Part shown: piece after piece, positions 49,103 through 58,824 of the stretch
Layout of the letters: each line of letters starts with the position of its first letter
Numbering within the stretch: the stretch's first letter is position 1
Assembly: GCA_015065935.1 (NCBI GenBank)
Contig: SVPI01000002.1
Span: 106,548-170,547 of the forward strand
Reading direction: 5' to 3'
Source: Oscillospiraceae bacterium
Lineage (GTDB): Bacteria; Bacillota; Clostridia; Oscillospirales; Acutalibacteraceae
Length of the DNA: 64,000 nt
Translations under genes and position numbers: made by a program
The notes under the pieces: model-generated
Database searches by the model: none
What the model was told of the DNA's origin: nothing
The model's input: only the letters and a program-made list of their open reading frames with translations

Positions 49103-49600
49103 TTAACCTAAATACTTTTCAAGAATTTTGTCAACGTCTTCCTTTTTAAGACGGCCGTAAACCTCATCGTTAATTGTGAGAACGGGAGCAAGGCCGCAAG
49201 CACCAATGCAGCGGGTTGCTTCTAATGAAAACTTTCCGTCGGAAGAGGTTTCGCCGGACTTAATGCCGAGTCTTTCCTCAAGACGCTCTAAAATATCGCC
49301 GGAGCCCTTAACATAGCAAGCGGTACCAAGGCAAACAGCAATAGCAACCTCGCCGTTGGGGTTGAGCTTAAACTGCGAGTAGAAGGATGCGATGCCGTAA
49401 ACCTCCTCAAGAGCGATTCCCATGCCGTCGGCAATCATTTTCTGAACTTCAATTGGAAGATAGCCGTAGATTTCCTGCGCTTCCTGCATAACAGGCATGG
49501 TAGCGCCGGGAACGCCTTGATATTTGGCGATAACGGCCTTTAGCTTCTCTTCTTGTTCAGGAGTGCCTTTAAACATTACGGTAGTCAACTTTTTCTTCAT
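49103..49600 (-). CDS. hydC: NuoE-like hydrogenase subunit (HydC/HndA type)
   Basis: 'QEAQEIYGYLPIEVQKMIA', 'CLGTACYVKGSGDILERLEERLGI', 'CIGACGLAPVLTINDEVYGRL'. Confidence 0.93.
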   Translation of the reverse strand: MKKKLTTVMFKGTPEQEEKLKAVIAKYQGVPGATMPVMQEAQEIYGYLPIEVQKMIADGMGIALEEVYGIASFYSQFKLNPNGEVAIAVCLGTACYVKGSGDILERLEERLGIKSGETSSDGKFSLEATRCIGACGLAPVLTINDEVYGRLKKEDVDKILEKYLG

Positions 49601-49690
49601 AAAATTTATACCTCCCGCGCGGATTTTACCGCGATTTTGTTATCTTTTTAATTATACAACACCGTCTTACAAATTTCAACGGTTTTTTGT

Positions 49691-50407
49691 TTATTTTTTA
49701 ACAAAAAAAGTTTCTATCAAACATTTGGCGGAATTTTCTTCCAGCTCAACATAATTTTCCCTTTGATTAATATCAAGCAGTGTGTGGGCATCGGAGGAGG
49801 AAAAAAGGGTGTAATCCTTAAGCTGGGGGAACCTTTTTATAAACTCCTCTTCCCTGCTTCTATCGTGAATTTCAGCAATGTTAAAATCATAATCGGCGGG
49901 TATATCACCAAGCATTGCAACAATACCGCCAGAATCCCTGTCAATATGGGCGGGGTAGCAAATGCCGCCAAGTTCTCTTACTTTATCTACCGCCTGACCG
50001 ATGTCAAGTTGCGCCGCGGCAATAAGCAGATTTTCCACTTCTCCTACCGTTTCGCCATCGGCATTTACAATATTTTGTCTGCCGAAAATAGCCGCCTTGT
50101 TTTTAACGGGAGATAACCTGCTTTCCACAAACCTATCAAACTCCAGCGCCTTGGCAAGCGTTCCGAAAAGGCAGACAATATGCACATCCTCAGCAGTTGT
50201 AAGCTCCATTCCCGCAATGGGGGTAACGCCGTAAAACTCGCAGGCCTCAAAAAAGGCAGGGCAATTTTTGGCGGTGTTGTGGTCGGTCAGCGCCACCATA
50301 TCAAGGCCATTAAGCTTTGCCATTCCCGCAATGTCGGCGGGCAGCATTGCATCATCCCCACAAGGAGAAAGACAGGAATGAATGTGAAAATCATAATAAA
50401 GTTTCAT
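49691..50407 (-). CDS. PHP-domain metal-dependent phosphoesterase
   Basis: 'YDFHIHSCLSPCGDDAMLPADIAGMAKLNGLDMVALTDHNT', 'GGICYPAHIDR', 'SSSDAHTL'. Confidence 0.9.
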   Translation of the reverse strand: MKLYYDFHIHSCLSPCGDDAMLPADIAGMAKLNGLDMVALTDHNTAKNCPAFFEACEFYGVTPIAGMELTTAEDVHIVCLFGTLAKALEFDRFVESRLSPVKNKAAIFGRQNIVNADGETVGEVENLLIAAAQLDIGQAVDKVRELGGICYPAHIDRDSGGIVAMLGDIPADYDFNIAEIHDRSREEEFIKRFPQLKDYTLFSSSDAHTLLDINQRENYVELEENSAKCLIETFFVKK

Positions 50408-50441
50408 TTTCCATTCCTCCTGTCTTAAAATTTAATGTTTA

Positions 50442-50771
50442 TTATTTTAAAAGCTCTGCTATTTCTCCGCAAAGGGTAAAGGTATCCTTTTCGCTTTGCA
50501 AAAGGTTTATTTCCTTTTGCCCTGATACGGACAGCATCTGCTCATCGGGCGACGCATTTTCCGATATGATTACGCAGGCTACATCGGCAAGGCTTGCAAC
50601 GGCTATAACATTTATATTGGTCATAATAGTAACCCAGGCGCAGTCTTCCTTTGCCCTGCCCATAACCCAGCTTAAAAGGTCGCCTGCATAGCCGCCCTTT
50701 ATTTCACGGTCGCCATCGGCAAGGTTTAATACCTTTAAATTCAGTTTTTCGCTTAAATCTTTAACCGTCAT
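50442..50771 (-). CDS. DRTGG-domain protein
   Basis: MTVKDLSEKLNLKVLNLADGDREIKGGYAGDLLSWVMGRAKEDCAWVTIMTNINVIAVASLADVACVII; start at 50771. Confidence 0.8.
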   Translation of the reverse strand: MTVKDLSEKLNLKVLNLADGDREIKGGYAGDLLSWVMGRAKEDCAWVTIMTNINVIAVASLADVACVIISENASPDEQMLSVSGQKEINLLQSEKDTFTLCGEIAELLK

Positions 50772-50772
50772 T

Positions 50773-52020
50773 TTATTTACCTCTGTTAACAAAAACGCAG
50801 TCGCTAAGCTCCGCTCTTCCCTGCACAACATCCTCCGCAAAGGCATGGCAGGAGGGGGCGCCGCAGGCGGCACAGTCCTTACCGCAAAGGCTTTCCTCAA
50901 GCTCGGCAATTTTTGACATTTTCTTAAGGGCAACACCCATATCCTCATCCAGTTTTAAAACCGAGGAGCCCTTTAATTCATTTTCCCAAAGGCAGCTGCC
51001 AAAATGGGCGCGGTTTTCCTTGGCGGTGGCCAAGGCAGAAACAGGCAGATAGCGGCGCAGAATGTGAAGCCTTGCCCTTGCAACATAAGGGTTTTCAACA
51101 TTAAGGCTGCCGCCAACACAGCCGCCCTGGCAGGCGTTAAGCTCAACAAACTCAAGGCGACCAAAGGTTTTGTTATCAATTTCCTCCAGTACCTTAATAA
51201 CATTTTCAATACCATCGGCGGCAATGTACTGGCTATTGTAAAGGGCCGATGCCTCGCCGCCTGAGCCCGCCCAGCTAATGCCTATTCTACCCGACTCACT
51301 CATAGGCTCGGGGTTTTTCATTTTGTTCATTATGGGAAGCAGTTTAAAGTACATTTCCTTAATTGAAATTACCCCGTCAATTTCACTCTTTTTAACGCCG
51401 ATGGGGTTTTTAACATAGCTTACCTTTGCAGGGCAAGGGCTGATAAAGAATACGCCAATGTCTTCCCTTTTTAAATCCTTGTGCTCGCTTAGTGCCTTAT
51501 CCTTAGCTATGCGCGCGGCATATTCAACAGGTGCTAATATAGGCAAAACATTTTGGCAAAGGGAGGGAAAGCGCACCGAAATAAGCCTTACCACTGCAGG
51601 GCAGGCAGAGGAAATTACAGGGCGAGGGATATTTTCACCCTTTAAATATTCCCTTGTGTATTCGGTTACAAGCTCGGCGCTTTTTGCCACCTCGAAAACA
51701 TCGTCAAAGCCACAGCTTTTAAGGCCGTTTAGTATGTAATCAATGTCCTCCATATGGTCAAACTGACCGTAAAGCGCAGGGGCAGGAAGGGCAATTTTAT
51801 ACTTGTAATTATTTATGATTTCAAGTTTATCCGAGAATGCCTTTTTCGCCTTTTTAGGGCAAACTCTAATGCACTCTCCACAGTCAATACACTTTGCCGT
51901 TTCAATAACCGCCTTGCCGTTCTTAACACGAATTGCCTCGGTTGGGCAACGGCGAACGCAGGTGGTACAGCCTGTGCATTTATCTTCATCAAGAAAAACC
52001 GAATGTAAAAATTCAGTCAT
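50773..52020 (-). CDS. [FeFe]-hydrogenase-like iron-sulfur protein (putative sensory type) with dual 4Fe-4S N-term and C-terminal Cys cluster
   Basis: CTGCTTCVRRCP and CIDCGECIRVCP; loops 'SSACPAVVRL', 'ISPCPAKV', 'NACQGGCVGG'; C-term 'CGKDCAACGAPSCHAFAEDVV'. Confidence 0.88.
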   Translation of the reverse strand: MTEFLHSVFLDEDKCTGCTTCVRRCPTEAIRVKNGKAVIETAKCIDCGECIRVCPKKAKKAFSDKLEIINNYKYKIALPAPALYGQFDHMEDIDYILNGLKSCGFDDVFEVAKSAELVTEYTREYLKGENIPRPVISSACPAVVRLISVRFPSLCQNVLPILAPVEYAARIAKDKALSEHKDLKREDIGVFFISPCPAKVSYVKNPIGVKKSEIDGVISIKEMYFKLLPIMNKMKNPEPMSESGRIGISWAGSGGEASALYNSQYIAADGIENVIKVLEEIDNKTFGRLEFVELNACQGGCVGGSLNVENPYVARARLHILRRYLPVSALATAKENRAHFGSCLWENELKGSSVLKLDEDMGVALKKMSKIAELEESLCGKDCAACGAPSCHAFAEDVVQGRAELSDCVFVNRGK

Positions 52021-52036
52021 TATTTCACCTCTTGAA

Positions 52037-52462
52037 TTATTTAATATTAACCGCCATATAAACCTTTGTGCCTACACCGACAGTTGATTCGATTTTCATT
52101 TCATCTGTGTATTTTTTCATATTGGGAAGTCCCATTCCCGCACCAAAGCCCAAGGCGTGAATATTATCGGGGGCGGTTGAATAGCCCTCCTGCATGGCAA
52201 GCTCAACATTTTCAATACCGGGACCCGAATCGGAAAGCAGAATTTCTACCTTTTCGGGAGAAACGGTAACCTCGGCTGTGCCGCCATCGGCGTGGATAAC
52301 CATATTTATTTCGCCCTCATACATTGCAATGGCAACACGGCGAATAATTTCGTTGTCAAGTCCTAATTGGCGAAGTTTTTTCTTAACATTTGCCGAAGCC
52401 TCACCTGCAGAGGAAAAGTTATCACCATCAATTTGGTAGCTGAGTTTTAAAAGCTCGCTCAT
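52037..52462 (-). CDS. Anti-sigma-factor-like ATP-binding protein (HATPase)
   Basis: 'RRVAIAMYEGEINMVIHADGGTAEVTV', 'LSDSGPGIENVELAMQEGYSTAPD...GFGAGMGLPNMKKYTDEM'. Confidence 0.87.
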   Translation of the reverse strand: MSELLKLSYQIDGDNFSSAGEASANVKKKLRQLGLDNEIIRRVAIAMYEGEINMVIHADGGTAEVTVSPEKVEILLSDSGPGIENVELAMQEGYSTAPDNIHALGFGAGMGLPNMKKYTDEMKIESTVGVGTKVYMAVNIK

Positions 52463-52812
52463 CGTGCCCCTCCTATTCCGCAAAGGCCCTTTTCATAAAG
52501 CCTGCCACAGGAAACAAAAAGTCTGCATTCGGTAGAAAGCACGGCAATGCCGCATTCCTTTGCTAAAGTTACAATTTCCTCGGTAGGCTTTTTGCCACGA
52601 ACAAATACAATGCACTTTAAATCCAGCATTGCCGCAGTTCTTACAACCTGGGGGTTTAAAAGTCCTGTTAAAAGCACGGTCTGGTCATCAACAAATGCCA
52701 GCACGTCACTCATCATATCACTGCCGAAGGCCGATTTAACCTCAAAGCTGAAAAGCTCTTCCCCGCAGTGAACCTCCGCATTCAGAATTTCTTTAACGTC
52801 ACTTATCTTCAT
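52459..52812 (-). CDS. DRTGG-domain protein
   Basis: 'MKISDVKEILNAEVHCGEEL...FGSDMMSDVLAFVDDQTVLLTGLLNPQVVRTAAMLDLKCIVFVRGKKP'. Confidence 0.82.
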   Translation of the reverse strand: MKISDVKEILNAEVHCGEELFSFEVKSAFGSDMMSDVLAFVDDQTVLLTGLLNPQVVRTAAMLDLKCIVFVRGKKPTEEIVTLAKECGIAVLSTECRLFVSCGRLYEKGLCGIGGAR

Positions 52813-52888
52813 AACTAAACACCCTTTTTCCGAAAGTAGAATATACTTTCTTTAATTATATTACATAACGGAGCAAAAATCTACAAAA

Positions 52889-52916
52889 AAATAAAGACCG
52901 ATAAAATCGGTCTTTA
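52889..52916 (-). terminator. Intrinsic terminator
   Basis: aaagaccgat-aaa-atcggtcttt. Confidence 0.6.
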
Positions 52917-52919
52917 AAT

Positions 52920-53624
52920 TTATTTTGTTAAATGCTCAACCGCCTTGCTTGCGGCGGCAATTCCTGCGGCGGCAGGAACAAATACAGCGCTTGCAGGGCA
53001 GGGCCTGCCGGTCTCGCGGTATTCCCCAAAATCCTCCGCTTTAACGGGGGCCTCGGTGGAATAAATAACCGTAAGCTTTTTAACTCCCCTTTTTTTAAGG
53101 GCCGTTCGCATAGCGCGGGCAAGGGGGCAACCCTCGGTTTTATAAATGTCGGTGACGGTAAGCTTTAAGGGGTCTAATTTATTAGCTGTTCCCATAACGC
53201 TGATAATGGGAATGTTTAAATCCGAAGACCGAGCAATAAGCTCGGTTTTGCAGGTTACGGTATCAATGGCATCAATTATAAAATCAAACTGCGTTAAATC
53301 AATGCTGTCGGCAGTGTCAGGAGAATAAAAAATTTCGTGGGGAATAACGGTAACACTATCACTGATTTCCTTTGCCTTTTCCTTTAAAACTGCAGTTTTG
53401 CTTTTGCCCACTGTGCCTTTAAAGGCAACGGCCTGGCGGTTTAGGTTGCTGACGGCAACGGTGTCGCTATCAAAGGCGTGAATAGTGCCTACTCCGCTTC
53501 TGATAAGCGCTTCGGCGGCAGCGCCGCCAACGCCGCCAATGCCAAAAACGGCAACGGTTGCGTTTTGCAGCTTTTTAAATTTTTCCTGCCCCAAAAGGGC
53601 AGCTATACGGATAAATTCTTCCAT
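52920..53624 (-). CDS. tcdA: ThiF/E1-like tRNA threonylcarbamoyladenosine dehydratase
   Basis: 'VAVFGIGGVGGAAAEALIRSGVGTIHAFDSDTVAVSNLNRQAVA', 'KRGVKKLTVIYSTEAP'. Confidence 0.9.
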   Translation of the reverse strand: MEEFIRIAALLGQEKFKKLQNATVAVFGIGGVGGAAAEALIRSGVGTIHAFDSDTVAVSNLNRQAVAFKGTVGKSKTAVLKEKAKEISDSVTVIPHEIFYSPDTADSIDLTQFDFIIDAIDTVTCKTELIARSSDLNIPIISVMGTANKLDPLKLTVTDIYKTEGCPLARAMRTALKKRGVKKLTVIYSTEAPVKAEDFGEYRETGRPCPASAVFVPAAAGIAAASKAVEHLTK

Positions 53625-53631
53625 AATAAAT

Positions 53632-54468
53632 TTACTCCAATGCCTTTATAAGGTCAAAAAGGCAGCTTTCAAAATTAACGCCGTATCTTCGGTCACCGTT
53701 TTCGGCAAGGGTTTTCTTTATACATAAAACCGTAAAATCTACCGCAATTTTTGCGGCATCGAAAACCGTTTTGTCTGATAAAAGTGCGGCGGTTAGGGCA
53801 CTTGCGAAAACATCGCCTGTGCCGTGGAAAACGGCATCCTCACGGTTTGTTATGTAGTGAAAAATTTCGCCGTTTTTATAAACGCTGGCGCCAATTTCAT
53901 TTTTCTTAAAGCAAACGCCGGTTAAAACAACCTGTGCGCCTGTGGTGGCGGCCAGCCTTTTAATTAAATTCTCAACATATTCCTTTGTGTAGGGTGGCTC
54001 AAGATATTCTTCCCCCAGCATAAATGCCGCTTCGGTAAAGTTGGGCACAATTATATGAGCCTCTTTGCAAAGGGTTAACATTTCCTTTGGGAAATCGGAT
54101 GAAAAGCCTGCGTAAAGCCTTCCGTGGTCCCCCATAACAGGGTCAACTACAATAAGGGTGTTTTCATCCTTTAAAAGGTTTATAGTTTCCTTAACAAGGC
54201 CCACCTGCTCTTTTGAGCCGAGATAGCCTGTGTAAATGCCGTCAAATTTTAAATTTTCACTTTTCCAGTGCTTTGCTATGGGCAAAATATCCTCGGTTAA
54301 ATCCCTAAAGGTGTAGCCCGTAAAGCCACCTGTGTGGGTGGAAAGCACCGCTGTTGGAATAACCGCAGTTTCAATTTTTGCAGCCGAAATTATAGGCAGG
54401 GCTACCGTTAAGGAGCACTTGCCAAAGCCCGAAATATCGTGAATTGCGGCAACTCTTTTTTGAGGCAT
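53632..54468 (-). CDS. pdxY: Pyridoxamine/pyridoxal kinase
   Basis: 'VAAIHDISGFGKCSLTVALPIISAAKIETAVIPTAVLSTHTGGFTGYTFRDLTEDI', 'VVDPVMGDHGRLYAG'. Confidence 0.9.
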   Translation of the reverse strand: MPQKRVAAIHDISGFGKCSLTVALPIISAAKIETAVIPTAVLSTHTGGFTGYTFRDLTEDILPIAKHWKSENLKFDGIYTGYLGSKEQVGLVKETINLLKDENTLIVVDPVMGDHGRLYAGFSSDFPKEMLTLCKEAHIIVPNFTEAAFMLGEEYLEPPYTKEYVENLIKRLAATTGAQVVLTGVCFKKNEIGASVYKNGEIFHYITNREDAVFHGTGDVFASALTAALLSDKTVFDAAKIAVDFTVLCIKKTLAENGDRRYGVNFESCLFDLIKALE

Positions 54469-54470
54469 AA

Positions 54471-55106
54471 TTATTTTTTCTCCAATTTCTTTTTGCAAAT
54501 TTCATTTAAAACGCATTTTTCGCAAAATGCCGTTCTTGCGGTGCAAACCGCCCTTCCGTGAAGCACGGCGCGGTGACAAAAATCGTTTGATTCATTGGGC
54601 GGCAGAATTTTAAGCATTTCCTTTTCTACCTTTAAGGGGTCCTTTGCCGAAACAAAGCCTAATCTGTTGCATAAACGGATAAAATGAGTATCGCACACAA
54701 TGGCAGGCAGGCCGAAAATATCGCCGCGAACTAGGTTTGCGGTTTTTCTGCCAACACCCGAAAGGGTTAAAAGGTCATCCATTTCTCTTGGCACTTTTCC
54801 TTCGTAAACCGAAACAATTCTTGTGGCAATTTCCTTTAAATCCTTGGCCTTTGTTTTGTAAAGACCGCAGGTTTTAATAAGCTGTTCTATTTTTGTCACA
54901 GGTGCTTCGCTCATCTTTTCGGCTGTGGGATAATTCCTAAAAAGCTCAGGGGTTACAAGGTTAACCCTGGCATCGGTACACTGCGCCGAAAGGCGGGTGG
55001 CGATAAGGAGCTGGAAGGCATCGGTGTAATTAAGGGAACAAATCGCATCGGGATATTCTTCCTTTAAAAGCTCTACCGCTTTTTTTGCGCGTTCTTTAGC
55101 CGTCAT
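54471..55106 (-). CDS. nth: Endonuclease III
   Basis: 'LIATRLSAQCTDARVNLVTPELF', 'LSGVGRKTANLVRGDIFGLPAIVCDTHFIRLCNRLGF', C-term CTARTAFCEKCVLNEIC Fe-S. Confidence 0.94.
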   Translation of the reverse strand: MTAKERAKKAVELLKEEYPDAICSLNYTDAFQLLIATRLSAQCTDARVNLVTPELFRNYPTAEKMSEAPVTKIEQLIKTCGLYKTKAKDLKEIATRIVSVYEGKVPREMDDLLTLSGVGRKTANLVRGDIFGLPAIVCDTHFIRLCNRLGFVSAKDPLKVEKEMLKILPPNESNDFCHRAVLHGRAVCTARTAFCEKCVLNEICKKKLEKK

Positions 55107-55109
55107 AGC

Positions 55110-56153
55110 TTACACATCAAGGCGCATATCGCCATTTTTAATTAGGTTTAGCTTTCTCATAGCTTCGCTTACACCAAGGGAAATAACTGCAGGAAGCACA
55201 AAGTGCATAACTAAAATTTCAATTAAAGCAATCTGCCAGGCAAAGCCATCAACGTTAACCATTGTTTCAAAGGACATTAAGGGCCCTACAAGACCAGCTG
55301 TTCCCATACCTGAGCCTGTTGCATTACAGGTCATTTTAAGCACTGCCGAGGAAATGGGGCCTAAAATTGCCGAGGAAATTATTGCAGGCAGCCAGATAAG
55401 GGGCTTTCTTACAATGTTGGGCATTTGAAGCATTGAGGTACCAATACCCTGTGCAATTAAACCGCCGAATTTATTTTCTCTATAGCTTGCAACGGCAAAG
55501 CCAACCATATTGCAGCAGCAGCCAACAACAGCGGCACCTGCGGCAAGACCTGATAGGTTCATTGCAATGCCGATTGCAGCTGAGGAAATGGGAAGGGTTA
55601 AAAGGATACCCATAACAACCGATACAATTATGCCGCCAAGAATTGGGCTCTGCTCAACGTTGAAGTTTACAATGGCGCCAACCCACTGCATAAATTTAGA
55701 AATGGGAGGTCCTACAAGGAAGCCTGCGGCGGCACCTGTTAAAATACAGCAAAGAGGGGTCAAGATAATATCAATTTTGGTTTTTCCTGCAATAAGCTGA
55801 CCAATTTCAATGGCAACATAGGCTGCAACAAAGGCGCCAAGGGGCTCACCCGGTGCGCCAAAGGCAATTTGACCTGTTACCACTGCACCGGGAAATGCAC
55901 CGATTAAACCTGCAACGGCAGCCGAAACGGCGGTTAAGGGCTTTGCGCCAAGCTTTGCGGCAACGCCAACACCAATTCCCGCGCCTGTAAGCGCCTTAGC
56001 GGCTTTACTTATGGCAATAAGGTAGGTGCCAACCGTTCCGGGAATAAAGGAAGCAATTTGGGCAATAATCGTACCGATTATAAGGGTTGAGAAAAGTCCC
56101 AACGCCATACCCGAAAGACCATCAATAAACAGGCGGTTTAAAAACTTTTTCAT
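55110..56153 (-). CDS. PTS EIIC-like membrane protein (PfoR/COG3641 type)
   Basis: 'FLNRLFIDGLSGMALGLFSTLIIGTIIAQIASFIPGTVGTYLIAISKAAKALTGAGIGVGVA', ~10 TM. Confidence 0.82.
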   Translation of the reverse strand: MKKFLNRLFIDGLSGMALGLFSTLIIGTIIAQIASFIPGTVGTYLIAISKAAKALTGAGIGVGVAAKLGAKPLTAVSAAVAGLIGAFPGAVVTGQIAFGAPGEPLGAFVAAYVAIEIGQLIAGKTKIDIILTPLCCILTGAAAGFLVGPPISKFMQWVGAIVNFNVEQSPILGGIIVSVVMGILLTLPISSAAIGIAMNLSGLAAGAAVVGCCCNMVGFAVASYRENKFGGLIAQGIGTSMLQMPNIVRKPLIWLPAIISSAILGPISSAVLKMTCNATGSGMGTAGLVGPLMSFETMVNVDGFAWQIALIEILVMHFVLPAVISLGVSEAMRKLNLIKNGDMRLDV

Positions 56154-56283
56154 GCTAAATCTCTCCTTTTTTGAGAATAAAGTATAAATTAAATAAATTA
56201 TACACCCTTTTTAAAAATTTGACAAGTATGCTCTGTTACAATATTTATTAACCGATACTGCGTGTGGTTTGTAAAAAAGCAAT

Positions 56284-56321
56284 AAAAAAAGGACCGTGCA
56301 AAAGCACGGCCCTTTTAAAGC
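56284..56321 (-). terminator. Intrinsic terminator of rplJL
   Basis: aaaaaaaggaccgtgc-aaaa-gcacggcccttttaaa. Confidence 0.75.
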
Positions 56322-56331
56322 TTGAAACAAA

Positions 56332-56727
56332 TTATTTAATTTCAACAGTTGCGCCAACTTCGGTAAGCTTAGCCTTAATTTCCTCAGCTTCCTCTTTGGA
56401 AACTGCTTCCTTAAGGGTCTTAGGAGCGCTGTCAACAAGAGCCTTTGCCTCAGCAAGGCCAAGACCTGCAAGGTCCTTAACAACCTTGATAACCTTGATT
56501 TTCTCTGCGCCTGCAGAAGCAAGGATAACGTCGAACTCGGTCTTTTCTTCAGCGGCTGCTGCTGCGCCACCTGCTGCGGGAGCTGCTACTGCAACTGCTG
56601 CTGCAGCGGATACGCCGAACTCCTCTTCAACTGCTTTAACGAGCTCAGAAAGCTCAAGAACGGTAAGAGTCTTTAACTCTTCAACAATAGCTGTAACTTT
56701 TTCGGATGCCATTTTATTTTCCTCCAA
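56332..56727 (-). CDS. rplL: 50S ribosomal protein L7/L12
   Basis: '[69 protein letters not shown]'. Confidence 0.97.
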   Translation of the reverse strand: MEENKMASEKVTAIVEELKTLTVLELSELVKAVEEEFGVSAAAAVAVAAPAAGGAAAAAEEKTEFDVILASAGAEKIKVIKVVKDLAGLGLAEAKALVDSAPKTLKEAVSKEEAEEIKAKLTEVGATVEIK

Positions 56728-56763
56728 TAAATATTTTTTGTTTAAATTTTTGTGTCGCTTTAA

Positions 56764-57267
56764 TTATTCAGCGTCACCATTTTTGTCAACAATGGCCTGT
56801 ACGGCACGAGCAAATGCTGCGATAGGTGCTTGGAATGCTCCAAGAACGGTTGCAAGAAGAACCTCGCGGCTGGGTAGCTTTGCGAGAGAATCAACCATTT
56901 CAAGAGAGATAACCTTGCCATCGAGATAACCCGATTTAATAGAGAAGTTATCGTGCTCATCAGCAAATTTCTTTAAGATTCTTGCTGCTGCAACGTAATC
57001 CTCCTTGGAAATAGCAATAGCGGTAGTGCCCTCTAAAACGGAATTCATTTCCTCAAGGTCGGTTCCTGCGATTGCGCGGGAAAGAATGGTGTTCTTAACT
57101 ACGAAATATTCAACACCTGCTTCACGAAGTTCCTTACGGAGCTTGGTGTCATCAGCAACGGTAATACCCTTGTAGTCAACAACAACGCCGGTGCAAGATT
57201 CTGCGATTTTAGCAGAAAGCTCTGCAACCTGCTTTTGCTTTTGTTCTAATACTGCTGCGTTCGGCAA
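56764..57267 (-). CDS. rplJ: 50S ribosomal protein L10
   Basis: 'CTGVVVDYKGITVADDTKLRKELREAGVEYFVVKNTILSRAI'. Confidence 0.96.
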   Translation of the reverse strand: MPNAAVLEQKQKQVAELSAKIAESCTGVVVDYKGITVADDTKLRKELREAGVEYFVVKNTILSRAIAGTDLEEMNSVLEGTTAIAISKEDYVAAARILKKFADEHDNFSIKSGYLDGKVISLEMVDSLAKLPSREVLLATVLGAFQAPIAAFARAVQAIVDKNGDAE

Positions 57268-57302
57268 TGTAATTTCACCTCCGAATGAAAAATAAATAAT
57301 TT

Positions 57303-57437
57303 GTCAATAAAAATCGCCTATCCCGAAAGACACGAGATAGGCGGAATAATACTTTAAAAATTAAAGAATTGTTCGCACACCTCGGTAGGCCATTTCTTTA
57401 CACCGTTTAAACGGAACCTACTGTCTTCGGATTAGCA
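57303..57437 (-). promoter_or_regulatory. Ribosomal protein L10 leader
   Basis: Minus strand 'CCGAAGACAGTAGGTTCC...TAAAGAAATGGCCTACCGAGGTGTGCGA...CTCGTGTCTTTCGGGATAGGCG' upstream of rplJ. Confidence 0.85.
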
Positions 57438-57443
57438 TAAAGG

Positions 57444-57472
57444 ATTTTACCACGAAATTTATCCGTTGTCAA
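57444..57472 (-). promoter_or_regulatory. Sigma-A promoter of rplJL
   Basis: TTGACA - 17 nt - TAAAAT on minus strand. Confidence 0.8.
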
Positions 57473-57493
57473 CCCTTTTTTTGTACTTATAAA

Positions 57494-58189
57494 TTAAGCA
57501 CCAAATTTTGCAACGTTAAGCTTAACGCCGGGGCCCATTGTGGTAGCAATAACGCAGGACTTAATGTACTGACCTTTAGTTGCTGCGGGCTTAGCCTTAA
57601 CGATAGCGCCCATTAAAGCATCAAAGTTTTCCTGAAGCTTTTCTGCTCCAAAAGAAACCTTGCCGATGGGGCAGTGAATGATGTTGGTTTTGTCAAGACG
57701 GTACTCAATTTTACCTGCCTTTGCTTCGGTAACAGCCTTAGCAACATCAGGGGTAACGGTACCGGCCTTAGGAGTAGGCATTAAACCACGGGGGCCTAAA
57801 ACCTTACCAAGACGACCAACAAGGCCCATCATATCAGGTGTTGCAATAACAACATCGAAATCAAGCCAGTTTTCATTCTGAATCTTTGCAACAAGCTCTT
57901 CTGCGCCAACAAACTCAGCACCTGCTGCCTTAGCAGCATCGGCCTTGTCGCCCTTTGTTAATACGAGAACGCGAACGTCTCTACCGGTTCCGTTGGGAAG
58001 AACAACAGCGCCGCGAACCTGCTGGTCAGCGTGGCGAGAGTCAACGCCCAAACGAACGTGGATTTCAACCGTTTCATCAAATTTTGCTGTACCGGTTTTT
58101 ACAGCAATCTCCAAAGCTTCTGCGGCATCATAAAATTTTCCTGCCTCAATAAGCTTGGCACTTTCATTATACTTTTTACCGTGTTTCAC
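57494..58189 (-). CDS. rplA: 50S ribosomal protein L1
   Basis: '[43 protein letters not shown]...[12 protein letters not shown]'. Confidence 0.97.
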   Translation of the reverse strand: MKHGKKYNESAKLIEAGKFYDAAEALEIAVKTGTAKFDETVEIHVRLGVDSRHADQQVRGAVVLPNGTGRDVRVLVLTKGDKADAAKAAGAEFVGAEELVAKIQNENWLDFDVVIATPDMMGLVGRLGKVLGPRGLMPTPKAGTVTPDVAKAVTEAKAGKIEYRLDKTNIIHCPIGKVSFGAEKLQENFDALMGAIVKAKPAATKGQYIKSCVIATTMGPGVKLNVAKFGA

Positions 58190-58245
58190 TTTCTTTTACC
58201 TCCCAATAAGTGGTTAAATCGGAAATTTCCTCCCACGAGAGAGAA

Positions 58246-58671
58246 CTAATCGACTACTGTGATGCCCATGCTGCGTGCAGTACCGGCAATCATGCTCATT
58301 GCTGTCTCGATGGTTGCTGCATTAAGGTCGGGCATTTTCTGCTCGGCGATTTTTCTCACTTGCTCGCTTGTAATCTGTGCTACCTTTGTCTTGTTAGGAA
58401 CGCCGGAACCACTTTCAATACCGCAAGCCTTCTTAATGAGAACTGCTGCCGGAGGAGTTTTGGTGATGAAGCTAAAGGAACGGTCTGCGTAAACAGTGAT
58501 AACAACAGGAATGATAAGACCTGCGTCGTTCTTTGTGCGTTCATTGAACTCCTTTGTGAACGCCATGATGTTAACACCATGTTGTCCGAGTGCAGGACCA
58601 ACAGGGGGAGCCGGTGTGGCCTTACCTGCGGGAATCTGCAATTTAATGTAACCTGTAATTTTCTGAGCCAT
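58246..58671 (-). CDS. rplK: 50S ribosomal protein L11
   Basis: '[46 protein letters not shown]'; start at 58671. Confidence 0.97.
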   Translation of the reverse strand: MAQKITGYIKLQIPAGKATPAPPVGPALGQHGVNIMAFTKEFNERTKNDAGLIIPVVITVYADRSFSFITKTPPAAVLIKKACGIESGSGVPNKTKVAQITSEQVRKIAEQKMPDLNAATIETAMSMIAGTARSMGITVVD

Positions 58672-58824
58672 TATTTGCACCTCCAAAATTCGTGGTAGTG
58701 GTGATTATTCACCTTGTCGAAGCGGTACGTTATTCCCGCCTCTCCCACCGTGGCACTTAAAATTTGTGCCGTTCGGCAAAATAGCCGTTTTTAAACAAAT
58801 GCTTAAAGCATCTATTTACATAAA

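Noticed and set aside
56284-57267. Repetitive Ala-rich coding in rplL as a repeat element
   Set aside because: Normal L7/L12 Ala-rich hinge.
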